Shown one piece after another: positions 17,326 to 24,434 of a stretch of 64,000 nt of DNA. Origin of the DNA: Allomuricauda sp. NBRC 101325 (lineage in GTDB: Bacteria > Bacteroidota > Bacteroidia > Flavobacteriales > Flavobacteriaceae); contig NZ_BSQF01000001.1 in the NCBI RefSeq assembly GCF_030268205.1, positions 416,649 through 480,648 of the forward strand. Direction: 5' to 3'. Both the position numbers and the translations under genes were made by a program. Below the pieces are notes generated by a model, which was not told the DNA's origin, searched no databases, and saw only the letters and a list, made by a program, of their open reading frames with translations. Each line of letters opens with the position of its first letter. The first letter of the stretch is position 1.

Positions 17326-17889
17326 TTAGTTGCCAAAACTATTGGCCAATCGTGGTTGCTGAGTCTTGCTTTTTATAAACAAATCCGTAAGCGGTTTAAA
17401 GTGTCGCTTCCACTGGTAGGGAGCAAAATCGAACCACAATTTAACTTCTGGGGCATTGCCTTCCGCTACCTTGAATCCACCATCGATGGTAAAATCCAAA
17501 CGTTCGAATGCATTTGCAGATTCTTCGTCCCCATCCTGGTATATAAACTGGTTTCCCCAACCTGCCAAATAAAAACGCAAGGCAGTGTATGTACCTTTCG
17601 GCAAGGAAAGCACACTTTTGGAACGCAAAAATGTTCCAGAAGCTATTCCTTTAAAGGAAACTGGATTTTGACCAGGAAAATCTATTATAAAATGTTCTTT
17701 ACCATTTTCGTCGATTGCGGCGAATTTGGTAATGTTCAGCATCATTTCGGAAACCTTGAGCGATGTTGCAGGCTCGTTTCTTAAGATCAACTCGGCACTC
17801 CCGTTCTGGGATTTGTACCAACCTTCCATCACGTGAGGTGCGTAAGGCGCTGTTGACCATATTGTTGGATAAAAATTTGTCTTTTTCAT
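17326..17889 (-). CDS. Conserved hypothetical soluble protein
   Basis: From the ATG at 17889 (MKKTNFYPTIWSTAPYAP) the product is 187 residues; an earlier in-frame start at 17922 is less likely. There is no signal peptide or membrane helix. The sequence alternates short hydrophobic strands with Gly/Pro turns (FRSKSVLSLPKGTYTALRFY-type strands; WGNQFIYQDGDEESANAFERL; GNAPEVKLWFDF), which looks all-beta. I do not recognise the family and assign no function. It ends in a terminator shared with the SET gene and has a gene-free 400-bp region upstream that holds an inverted repeat. Codon use resembles its neighbours. Confidence 0.65.
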   Translation of the reverse strand: MKKTNFYPTIWSTAPYAPHVMEGWYKSQNGSAELILRNEPATSLKVSEMMLNITKFAAIDENGKEHFIIDFPGQNPVSFKGIASGTFLRSKSVLSLPKGTYTALRFYLAGWGNQFIYQDGDEESANAFERLDFTIDGGFKVAEGNAPEVKLWFDFAPYQWKRHFKPLTDLFIKSKTQQPRLANSFGN

Positions 17890-17979
17890 AGCAATTGTAA
17901 TAGCATAACTATACGGGTACAAAGTTGCGGTAGTTTTCCTACCACTACGTCCATTAGATTATCCATTTACTATGCTCCA

Positions 17980-18018
17980 TTAACCTAAATAGGCTATTTT
18001 AAGATTATTTTAGGTTAA
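17980..18018. repeat. 10-bp inverted repeat in the 17890-18297 spacer
   Basis: TTAACCTAAA (17980-17989) and TTTAGGTTAA (18009-18018) are perfect complements with a 19-bp spacer. There is no T-run. The rest of the 408-bp spacer holds only the doubtful small ORF at 18067-18195. Confidence 0.45.
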
Positions 18019-18066
18019 AATGACATAACCTTAACTTTTCAATCTTTAGATTTCCAACGTACACAT

Positions 18067-18195
18067 ATGAAAAAAATCTATTTGGGCCTGACTATTCTCA
18101 CGCCTTCCAATAATCTTTGGTATCAAGTCCCTGATGATCTTTTTATCAATCCAGAAAATCGTAAAACCACCTCCCTCAATGAAGGCTCGCATTAA
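18067..18195 (+). CDS. Doubtful 42-codon ORF
   Basis: An ATG frame (starts MKKIYLGLTILTPSNNLWYQ) of 42 codons lies alone in the largest spacer of the window. The first 12 residues are mildly hydrophobic. I recognise no family, and there is no clear promoter; it may be a gene remnant or chance. Confidence 0.2.
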   Translation: MKKIYLGLTILTPSNNLWYQVPDDLFINPENRKTTSLNEGSH

Positions 18196-18297
18196 AAAGA
18201 AAGCATTTTGGACCTTGCATAATTTTTACGGCACTTGGGAATAGATCAGCTTTTATACCATTGGAATAGCGTAACTTTTCTCTCTTAACTTGGCAGC

Positions 18298-19047
18298 ATG
18301 AAAATTAGCTACGTTTTTTTGTTACTCGCGCTCGTGGCCGAAATTGTCGGAACCATTGGTGGCTTTGGCTCTTCGGTTTTCTTTGTGCCTTTGGGCAATT
18401 TTTATTTTGATTTCTATTCCGTGCTGGGCATGACGGCCATTTTTCACCTGTCGAGCAACCTCAGCAAGATTTTCCTTTTTAAAAAAGGGTTGGACAAAAA
18501 GCTTCTGCTCTACATTGGGGCTCCCTCAGTTTTGTTTGTGATTGTCGGTGGATTTCTTTCCAAAATGGTAAATGGTTATTACTTGGAAATTGTGTTAGGT
18601 GTTTTTTTGGTGGTTTTCAGCCTTTTGTTCCTGATCAAAAATGAAATTGTAGTACTACCCAATAAAAAGAATGCTATTGTGGGAGGAACCCTATCTGGTT
18701 TTTCTGCTGGACTTTTGGGTACAGGAGGTGCAATTCGGGGGTTAACCATGGCTGCATTCAATTTGGAAAAAAGTGCTTTTATTGCCACCTCGGCATTTAT
18801 CGATTTCCTAATCGATTTCTCGCGGACCTTTGTCTATTACGAAAATGGATATATCGGCAAGCAAGAATTGATGTACCTGCCATTTTTATTGGTCATTGGA
18901 TTGGTGGGCACCTATTTGGGCAAAAGAATACTAAACTATATCCCCCAGGATAAATTCAAAAAAATCAGTTTGATTTTGATTTTACTGATCGGTTTAATTA
19001 CCATTGCCAAACTAGCCTTTAATCATTGGGGTTCCGTTTCGTCGTAG
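18298..19047 (+). CDS. TauE/SafE-family permease
   Basis: The 249-residue protein has about eight hydrophobic segments and the paired motifs of the TauE/SafE (DUF81) family: GTIGGFGSSVFFVPLG in the first helix and GGTLSGFSAGLLGTGGAIRG at the start of the second half, an internal duplication. Members export sulfite, sulfoacetate or other organic anions. Its stop codon lies inside the convergent marR gene (25-bp tail-to-tail overlap), so the two genes share coding sequence at their ends. Substrate is unknown. Whether it belongs to the aromatic catabolic cluster next door cannot be told, since it is transcribed toward marR. Confidence 0.87.
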   Translation: MKISYVFLLLALVAEIVGTIGGFGSSVFFVPLGNFYFDFYSVLGMTAIFHLSSNLSKIFLFKKGLDKKLLLYIGAPSVLFVIVGGFLSKMVNGYYLEIVLGVFLVVFSLLFLIKNEIVVLPNKKNAIVGGTLSGFSAGLLGTGGAIRGLTMAAFNLEKSAFIATSAFIDFLIDFSRTFVYYENGYIGKQELMYLPFLLVIGLVGTYLGKRILNYIPQDKFKKISLILILLIGLITIAKLAFNHWGSVSS

Positions 19048-19478
19048 TTGGCCTCTATTTGATTCAATACGTTTAAAAAAGTGGCGAATTGGGCAGGGTC
19101 AATATCCTTAACCGCCAATTTTCGAAGCTGCATGGCCGTGGGCAAGGTCAAATCCAAAATTTCCTTTCCTTGAGCAGTGAGTTCAAGTTTGAATCTTTTT
19201 TGATCGCCCTCGAAACGGGTTTTCGAAATCCAACCCTTCTTTTCCAATCCACCGATAACCCGTGAAGTAGTGGCACGGTTCCTAAAATTGTTCTTTACAA
19301 TATCCCGCTGGCTGGCTTCATCCCCCAATAAATGAATTTGATATAAAATTACCCATTGCTCAATGGTCGTATCCACACCCAATTCCTCAAAAGCCTTGAG
19401 GTAGGCCTTTTGAATCTTCCGAAGTACCAAATCCAAGTGGTACCCCATTCCCTGTATTTCATCTATTCGATTGAGCAT
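19023..19478 (-). CDS. MarR-family transcriptional regulator
   Basis: The 151-residue protein has the MarR winged-helix layout: an N-terminal dimerisation helix (GYHLDLVLRKIQKAYLKAFEELG), a helix-turn-helix (ASQRDIVKNNFRNRATTSRVIGGLEKKG, quoted in part as NRATTSRVIG), the wing strand WISKTRFEGDQKRFKLELTA (as KTRFEGDQKRF), and a C-terminal dimer helix. It is divergent from hppD, and the 170-bp spacer contains TTGTTGATGCAACAA, a palindrome of the MarR type. This suggests that it represses the tyrosine catabolic operon and is released by a pathway intermediate such as 4-hydroxyphenylpyruvate or homogentisate; inferred from context only. Confidence 0.93.
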   Translation of the reverse strand: MLNRIDEIQGMGYHLDLVLRKIQKAYLKAFEELGVDTTIEQWVILYQIHLLGDEASQRDIVKNNFRNRATTSRVIGGLEKKGWISKTRFEGDQKRFKLELTAQGKEILDLTLPTAMQLRKLAVKDIDPAQFATFLNVLNQIEANYDETEPQ

Positions 19479-19592
19479 GTAGTGAGCAAAAATAGGGATT
19501 CAGACTTTTATATTGGAACCCTTCTAAAAATACTCCCCTCAATTTTAACCTAAAATTTGCCCAACGAAATCGCTTTCGTACCTGATTTTTAT

Positions 19593-19600
19593 TATTTTTG
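19593..19600 (+). promoter_or_regulatory. -7 box of the hppD promoter
   Basis: TAttTTTG matches the Bacteroidota TAnnTTTG consensus. No good TTTG lies 19 bp upstream. The box abuts the palindrome at 19601-19615. Confidence 0.5.
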
Positions 19601-19615
19601 TTGTTGATGCAACAA
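19601..19615. promoter_or_regulatory. Candidate MarR operator
   Basis: TTGTTG-ATG-CAACAA is a perfect 6-bp inverted repeat; with one mismatch it extends outward through T/A runs. It sits immediately downstream of the -7 box and 33 bp before the hppD ATG, in the divergent marR-hppD spacer, where a bound repressor would block initiation. Confidence 0.6.
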
Positions 19616-19647
19616 AAAAGAATTGAACAATAAAAACAAAACAAGCA

Positions 19648-20781
19648 ATGGAAATAACAGCACTTCCAAAATCAAAAGATACCTCCCAAGACTTTATGCC
19701 CATTAATGGGACCGATTATATTGAACTTTATGTAGGCAACTCCAAACAGGCTGCACATTTTTACAAAACCGCTTTCGGATTTCAATCGTTGGCCAAAGCT
19801 GGATTGGAAACTGGCCTAAAGGATAGGGAAAGTTATGTGGTGGTTCAAGATAAAATCAGATTGGTGCTTACCTCTCCCCTTAAAAGTGGCACTGCCATCG
19901 GCAAACATATCGACACCCATGGTGATGGCGTAAAAGTGGTTGCCCTGTGGGTGGAAGATGCCACTTACGCCTACAATGCAGCTATGGAACGCGGGGCAAA
20001 ATCGTACATGGAGCCAACCGTTGAAGAAGATAAAAACGGAAAAGTGGTTCGCTCCGGAATTTACACCTATGGTGAAACCGTTCACGTTTTTGTAGAGCGC
20101 AAAGATTATGAGGGCACATTTCTGCCAGGATTTGTACAATGGGAAACCCCAGATTTCAACCCTACCTCAACAGGTCTAAAATTTGTAGATCATATGGTGG
20201 GCAATGTAGGTTGGAACAAAATGAACCATTGGGTAAATTTCTATGAAAACGTACTTGGGTTCCGAAACATTCTTTCTTTTGACGACAATGATATTTCTAC
20301 AGAGTACACGGCTTTGATGAGTAAAGTGATGAGCAACGGAAATGGACGTATAAAATTCCCTATCAATGAACCTGCTGAGGGCAAGAAAAAATCGCAAGTA
20401 GAAGAATATTTGGACTTTTACGAAGGTGAAGGCGTTCAGCATATTGCTGTTGCCACGGATGATATAATTCAAACCGTTCGTGATTTGAAGAGCCGTGGGA
20501 TAGAATTTCTGCGTGTACCCGAAACTTATTACGATGCAGTAACCGACCGCGTGGGTGAAATCGATGAGGATATTGCACCGCTTCGTGAGTTGGGAATTTT
20601 GGTAGATCGTGATGATGAAGGCTACTTACTTCAAATTTTTACCAAACCTGTAGAGCCAAGACCCACTATGTTCTTCGAGATCATTCAAAGAAAAGGAGCT
20701 CAATCTTTCGGAAAAGGTAACTTCAAAGCCTTGTTCGAGGCGATTGAACGCGAACAAGAAATCCGAGGCACTCTACACTAA
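19648..20781 (+). CDS. hppD: 4-hydroxyphenylpyruvate dioxygenase
   Basis: The 377-residue protein is a two-domain vicinal-oxygen-chelate enzyme. The N-terminal module (YIELYVGNSKQAAHFYKTAF) is followed by the catalytic module with the three iron ligands in the right order: VDHMVGNV (His), VQHIAVATDD (His) and MFFEIIQRKG (Glu). The C-terminal KGNFKALFEAIEREQ helix gates the active site. It converts 4-hydroxyphenylpyruvate to homogentisate, the second step of tyrosine breakdown. It is the first gene of a catabolic set with hmgA and fahA in pathway order, probably under the divergent MarR. Length is typical (about 360-380). Confidence 0.98.
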   Translation: MEITALPKSKDTSQDFMPINGTDYIELYVGNSKQAAHFYKTAFGFQSLAKAGLETGLKDRESYVVVQDKIRLVLTSPLKSGTAIGKHIDTHGDGVKVVALWVEDATYAYNAAMERGAKSYMEPTVEEDKNGKVVRSGIYTYGETVHVFVERKDYEGTFLPGFVQWETPDFNPTSTGLKFVDHMVGNVGWNKMNHWVNFYENVLGFRNILSFDDNDISTEYTALMSKVMSNGNGRIKFPINEPAEGKKKSQVEEYLDFYEGEGVQHIAVATDDIIQTVRDLKSRGIEFLRVPETYYDAVTDRVGEIDEDIAPLRELGILVDRDDEGYLLQIFTKPVEPRPTMFFEIIQRKGAQSFGKGNFKALFEAIEREQEIRGTLH

Positions 20782-20800
20782 AATTTCAAGTGCTAAATGT

Positions 20801-20838
20801 TAAGTTTTAAGTGCTGTGCATTACTTACTTAAAACTTA
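20801..20838. repeat. 12-bp perfect inverted repeat between hppD and hmgA
   Basis: TAAGTTTTAAGT (20801-20812) and ACTTAAAACTTA (20827-20838) form a perfect stem with a 14-nt loop. The 83-bp spacer is a low-complexity mix of AAGT/CTTA words. No T-run follows directly, so it is more like an mRNA processing or stability element than a terminator. Confidence 0.65.
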
Positions 20839-20864
20839 TAACTTTAAACTAAAACTTAGAGATA

Positions 20865-22022
20865 ATGCCTATTTATCATAAACTCGGGAAAATTCCGCAT
20901 AAACGGCATACCCAATTCGAAAAACCCAATGGCGGGCTCTACTATGAGCAACTTTTCGGCACTATCGGATTTGATGGCATGTCTTCGCTTTCCTACCATG
21001 TTCACAGACCTACTCAGGTAAAAGAGGTTGGAAAAGCCATTGACGTAAGCCCAAAAATTGCTGTTGCGAAGAATATCACTAGTCGAAAGTTTATCGGATT
21101 TGATGTAGCTCCCAAAGATGATTTTTTGGAAGCACGCGAACCCCTATTGGTGAACAATGATGTACATATAGGTTTGGCTGCTCCGATAAAATCTGTCACA
21201 GACTATTTTTATAAAAATGCCGATGCGGACGAAATGCTTTTTATCCACCGAGGATCGGGAACATTAAAGACGTTTTTGGGAAACATTCCGTTCGAATATG
21301 GGGATTACCTCATCATTCCAAGAGGTATGATCTATCAAATTGAATTTGATACAGAAGACAATCGCATTTTATATGCCGAGTCTTTCCATCCAATTTATAC
21401 CCCAAAAAGATATCGTAACTGGTTCGGTCAACTTTTGGAGCACTCCCCTTATTGCGAGCGCGATTACAAATTGCCGCAAGACCTCGAAACTTTTGATGAA
21501 AAGGGAGAGTTTGTAATGAAAATCAAAAAGCAGGGCATGTTGCACCAGCTCGTTTATGCCACACACCCATTTGATGTGGTCGGTTGGGACGGTTACAACT
21601 ACCCCTACGGATTTTCCATTCATAATTTTGAACCGATTACGGGTCGAGTACACCAACCGCCACCTGTACATCAAACCTTTGAGACCAGCGCTTTTGTAGT
21701 GTGTTCGTTCTGCCCAAGGTTGTACGACTACCACCCCAAAGCGATTCCAGCACCTTATAACCATTCCAATATTGATTCGGATGAAGTATTGTATTATGTT
21801 GATGGCGATTTTATGAGCAGAACAGGCATTGGCCCTGGTTATATTTCGTTGCACCCTGCTGGAATTCCCCATGGACCGCACCCTGGTACTTATGAGGCCA
21901 GTATCGGTAAAAAAGGCACAGAAGAATTGGCCGTGATGATTGATACGTTCAAACCCTTACAAGTGACCGAGAACGCCCTCAAAATTGATGATGGCAAGTA
22001 CTATAAATCGTGGTTGGAGTAG
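20865..22022 (+). CDS. hmgA: Homogentisate 1,2-dioxygenase
   Basis: The 385-residue protein is a cupin-type ring-cleavage dioxygenase. Its C-terminal half shows NFEPITGRVHQPPPVHQTFE, SFCPRLYDYHPKAIPAPYNH, DEVLYYVDGDF and SLHPAGIPHGPHPGTYEAS, covering the His and Glu iron ligands of the family. It opens homogentisate to maleylacetoacetate. It is shorter than the about 430-residue proteobacterial and human enzymes, as is usual for the bacteroidete form. It is second in the catabolic cluster, 83 bp after hppD. Strong call. Confidence 0.96.
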   Translation: MPIYHKLGKIPHKRHTQFEKPNGGLYYEQLFGTIGFDGMSSLSYHVHRPTQVKEVGKAIDVSPKIAVAKNITSRKFIGFDVAPKDDFLEAREPLLVNNDVHIGLAAPIKSVTDYFYKNADADEMLFIHRGSGTLKTFLGNIPFEYGDYLIIPRGMIYQIEFDTEDNRILYAESFHPIYTPKRYRNWFGQLLEHSPYCERDYKLPQDLETFDEKGEFVMKIKKQGMLHQLVYATHPFDVVGWDGYNYPYGFSIHNFEPITGRVHQPPPVHQTFETSAFVVCSFCPRLYDYHPKAIPAPYNHSNIDSDEVLYYVDGDFMSRTGIGPGYISLHPAGIPHGPHPGTYEASIGKKGTEELAVMIDTFKPLQVTENALKIDDGKYYKSWLE

Positions 22023-22025
22023 TTT

Positions 22026-22101
22026 AGTAGTTAGACATTAGAGTCCAGATATTAGAAATGGAAAAATCAACCTTAACCGAAGAATCTAAATTCTAACTAC
22101 T
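22026..22101. repeat. Inverted repeat between hmgA and fahA
   Basis: AGTAGTTAGA (22026-22035) pairs perfectly with TCTAACTACT (22092-22101) across a 56-nt spacer made of TTAGA/TCTAA words. It is the third spacer of this kind in the window (compare 11148-11280 and 20801-20838). Confidence 0.6.
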
Positions 22102-22123
22102 CAAATCTCACATCTTATAAAAA

Positions 22124-23344
22124 ATGATCATAGAAATACCTGAAAACTCAGATTTTTCGATTCACAATATTCCATTCGGGATTTTTTCCACGGAGGATAG
22201 AAGTCCACGGGTGGGTGTGGCCATTGGCGACCATATTTTGGATTTGGCGGCCGTTGCAGAATTGGATGTATTTGACTTCAATACCGCCCTTTTGGAAAAG
22301 GACACTTTAAATGATTTTATTTCCCTTGGAAAAGAAATAACCTCGAGGGCTCGCAAAAAGATTCAGTTTTGGTTGAAAGATGATCAATCTGTTTTGGCAG
22401 GAAAACCTGAATTCTTCGTAAAGCAATCGGAAGCAAAAATGCACATGCCTGTTTCTGTGGGCGATTATACCGATTTTTATTCGAGTTTGGAACACGCCAC
22501 CAATGTGGGAAAAATGTTCCGTGATCCTGAAAAGGCTCTTTTGCCCAATTGGAAACACATTCCAGTGGGGTATCATGGTAGGGCAAGCTCCATTATTGTT
22601 AGTGGACAACCCATCCACAGGCCCAAAGGGCAAACTTTGCCGAAGGGTGAAACTTCTCCCATTTTTGGTCCAACAAAACGCTTGGATTTTGAACTCGAAA
22701 TCGGTTTTATCTGTGGAAAGGAAACCACATTAGGAGACTCTGTTTCAACAGCTGAAGCTGAAGATTACATTTTTGGATTGGTCTTGTTCAATGACTGGTC
22801 TGCAAGGGATATTCAAAAATGGGAATACGCACCTTTAGGTCCTTTCTTGGCAAAGAATTTTGCATCTTCCATTTCGCCTTGGGTAGTAACCTTGGAAGCC
22901 TTGGAGCAATTCAAAACTGAAGGTCCAAAACAAGAACCTGAAGTACTCCCCTACTTGCAATTTGTGGGCAAAAAGAATTATGACATCAACCTTGAGGTCA
23001 GCATCACGCCCGAAGCTGGAAAGGAAACCTCGGTTTGTCGAAGCAATTTCAAACATATGTATTGGAATATGAGTCAGCAATTGGCACACCACACCGTAAA
23101 TGGTTGCAATATCGCTATTGGGGACATAATGGCCTCAGGAACCATATCAGGTAAAGAAGAAAACAGTTTTGGCTCTATGTTGGAATTGTCTTGGGGAGGC
23201 TCCAATAAAATCAAACTAACAGATGGCTCGGAACGCACTTTTATAGAAGATGGGGATACCGTGACGCTTCGCGGTTTCGCCCAAAAAGGCGATATTAGAG
23301 TCGGATTTGGAGCAGTGAGCACCAAAGTGTTGCCTGCTAAATAA
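22124..23344 (+). CDS. fahA: Fumarylacetoacetase
   Basis: The 406-residue protein has the FAH N-terminal SH3-like part (IHNIPFGIFST, RVGVAIGDHILDLA) and the catalytic FAH domain: DYTDFYSSLEHATNVGKMFR with the conserved Asp/His region, PVGYHGRASSIIVSG, RLDFELEIGF with the metal-binding Glu residues, LFNDWSARDIQKWEY, and GTISGKEENSFGSMLEL. It hydrolyses fumarylacetoacetate to fumarate and acetoacetate, the last step of tyrosine catabolism. It is third in the cluster. A separate maleylacetoacetate isomerase gene is not present in the window. Confidence 0.97.
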   Translation: MIIEIPENSDFSIHNIPFGIFSTEDRSPRVGVAIGDHILDLAAVAELDVFDFNTALLEKDTLNDFISLGKEITSRARKKIQFWLKDDQSVLAGKPEFFVKQSEAKMHMPVSVGDYTDFYSSLEHATNVGKMFRDPEKALLPNWKHIPVGYHGRASSIIVSGQPIHRPKGQTLPKGETSPIFGPTKRLDFELEIGFICGKETTLGDSVSTAEAEDYIFGLVLFNDWSARDIQKWEYAPLGPFLAKNFASSISPWVVTLEALEQFKTEGPKQEPEVLPYLQFVGKKNYDINLEVSITPEAGKETSVCRSNFKHMYWNMSQQLAHHTVNGCNIAIGDIMASGTISGKEENSFGSMLELSWGGSNKIKLTDGSERTFIEDGDTVTLRGFAQKGDIRVGFGAVSTKVLPAK

Positions 23345-23349
23345 TTTAG

Positions 23350-23373
23350 GTGGTTGAGCGTAGCCGAAACCAC
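23350..23373 (-). repeat. Variable-arm hairpin, copy 1
   Basis: Read on the minus strand: arms GTGGTT/AACCAC around the core TCGGCTACGCTC. The core is shared with six other copies in the window; the arms are not. Confidence 0.75.
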
Positions 23374-23389
23374 TGTGAATTTATGAAAT

Positions 23390-23413
23390 GTGACTTCGAC
23401 TACGCTCAGTCAC
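23390..23413 (+). repeat. Variable-arm hairpin, copy 2
   Basis: Arms GTGACT/AGTCAC (6 bp, perfect) enclose the consensus core TCGACTACGCTC. Confidence 0.8.
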
Positions 23414-23441
23414 CCAATAATACGATTGATAAGTTTCTTGC

Positions 23442-23467
23442 GGATGCTTTGGCTCCGCTCAGCATCC
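23442..23467 (+). repeat. Variable-arm hairpin, copy 3
   Basis: Arms GGATGCT/AGCATCC (7 bp, perfect) enclose the core variant TTGGCTCCGCTC. Confidence 0.75.
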
Positions 23468-23478
23468 GAAACAAAACT

Positions 23479-23502
23479 GTGACTTTGACATCGCTCAGTC
23501 AC
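23479..23502 (+). repeat. Variable-arm hairpin, copy 4
   Basis: Arms GTGACT/AGTCAC (same as copy 2) enclose the more diverged core TTGACATCGCTC. Confidence 0.7.
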
Positions 23503-23517
23503 CTTTATAATAAAATA

Positions 23518-23541
23518 GATTCCTGTCTTCACAGGAATGAC
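23518..23541 (-). repeat. GTCATTCCTG-type hairpin, copy 1
   Basis: The 8-bp stem ATTCCTGT/ACAGGAAT (loop CTTC) ends in GAC. On the minus strand it reads GTCATTCCTGT...ACAGGAATC, an inverted relative of the hairpin at 25537-25560 in which one stem pair has changed on both sides (C-G to T-A). Confidence 0.75.
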
Positions 23542-23554
23542 ATTAATGCATAAT

Positions 23555-24424
23555 ATGATCAAAACCATAGACCCAGCAATATCCAATAATTTGGATTTAT
23601 ATAACCTTATGTCGACAGCCATTGCGCCACGACCCATTTGCTTTGCAAGTACGGTGGACAAAAACGGGAACGTAAACCTGAGCCCGTTCAGTTTTTTCAA
23701 TATGTTCAGTTCCAATCCGCCCATAATGGTGTTTTCCCCTGCCCGTAGCGGTCGTGATAATTCCCTCAAAAACACCCACGAAAATGTATTGGAAGTGCCC
23801 GAAGTGGTTATTAATGTCGTGAACCACGATATGGTGGAACAGATGTCATTATCCAGTACAGCATATGCCAAAGGGGTAAATGAATTCGTAAAAGCAGGGT
23901 TTACTGAAATTCCCAGTGAAAAAGTAAAACCACCCCGAGTTGCCGAATCGCCAATCTCATTTGAATGCACCGTACAAGAAGTGATTGAATTGGCACAAAC
24001 GCCAGGCGCAGGTAATTTGGTAATTGCCAAAGTGGAATTGATACATGTGGATGAAAAATACTTTACCGACGGCGTTTTGGACACTGAAAAACTGGATTTG
24101 GTGGGCAGAATGGGAGGCAATTGGTACATCCGAGCCATAAAAGAATCTCTGTTTGAAGTAACCAAACCTATCCGCACATTGGGCATTGGAGTAGATGCTT
24201 TACCTAAAGGCATTCGCAATAGCGATGTGCTCACTGGGAATGATTTGGGCCGATTGGGAAATTTGGAGCATTTACCCTCTGCTTCTGAAATTGATGTTAC
24301 CGGTGTTTTGGAGGGCGGCGAAGCTTTATCGAAAAGAGACATCCATTTATTGGCCCAGCGCATGTTAAAAGACGGCAACACCAAAAAAGCGATGGCACTG
24401 TTGCTTTATGGAGAGAGTTTATAA
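23555..24424 (+). CDS. Flavin-reductase-like FMN-binding protein
   Basis: From the ATG at 23555 (MIKTIDPAISNNLDLYNLMS) the product is 289 residues. ATGs at 23537 and 23546 are possible but lie in or at the edge of the hairpin repeat. The N-terminal 190 residues are a flavin-reductase/pyridoxamine-oxidase-like split barrel (TAIAPRPICFASTVDKNGN, NLSPFSFFNMFSSNPP, PEVVINVVN, RVAESPISFECTV), which binds FMN. The last 70 residues (LTGNDLGRLGNLEHLPSASE) are an added helical tail. Its position after fahA suggests a role in aromatic catabolism, but neither reaction nor partner is known. It is followed 10 bp later by an aminotransferase gene. Confidence 0.88.
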   Translation: MIKTIDPAISNNLDLYNLMSTAIAPRPICFASTVDKNGNVNLSPFSFFNMFSSNPPIMVFSPARSGRDNSLKNTHENVLEVPEVVINVVNHDMVEQMSLSSTAYAKGVNEFVKAGFTEIPSEKVKPPRVAESPISFECTVQEVIELAQTPGAGNLVIAKVELIHVDEKYFTDGVLDTEKLDLVGRMGGNWYIRAIKESLFEVTKPIRTLGIGVDALPKGIRNSDVLTGNDLGRLGNLEHLPSASEIDVTGVLEGGEALSKRDIHLLAQRMLKDGNTKKAMALLLYGESL

Positions 24425-24434
24425 GTTGATATCA

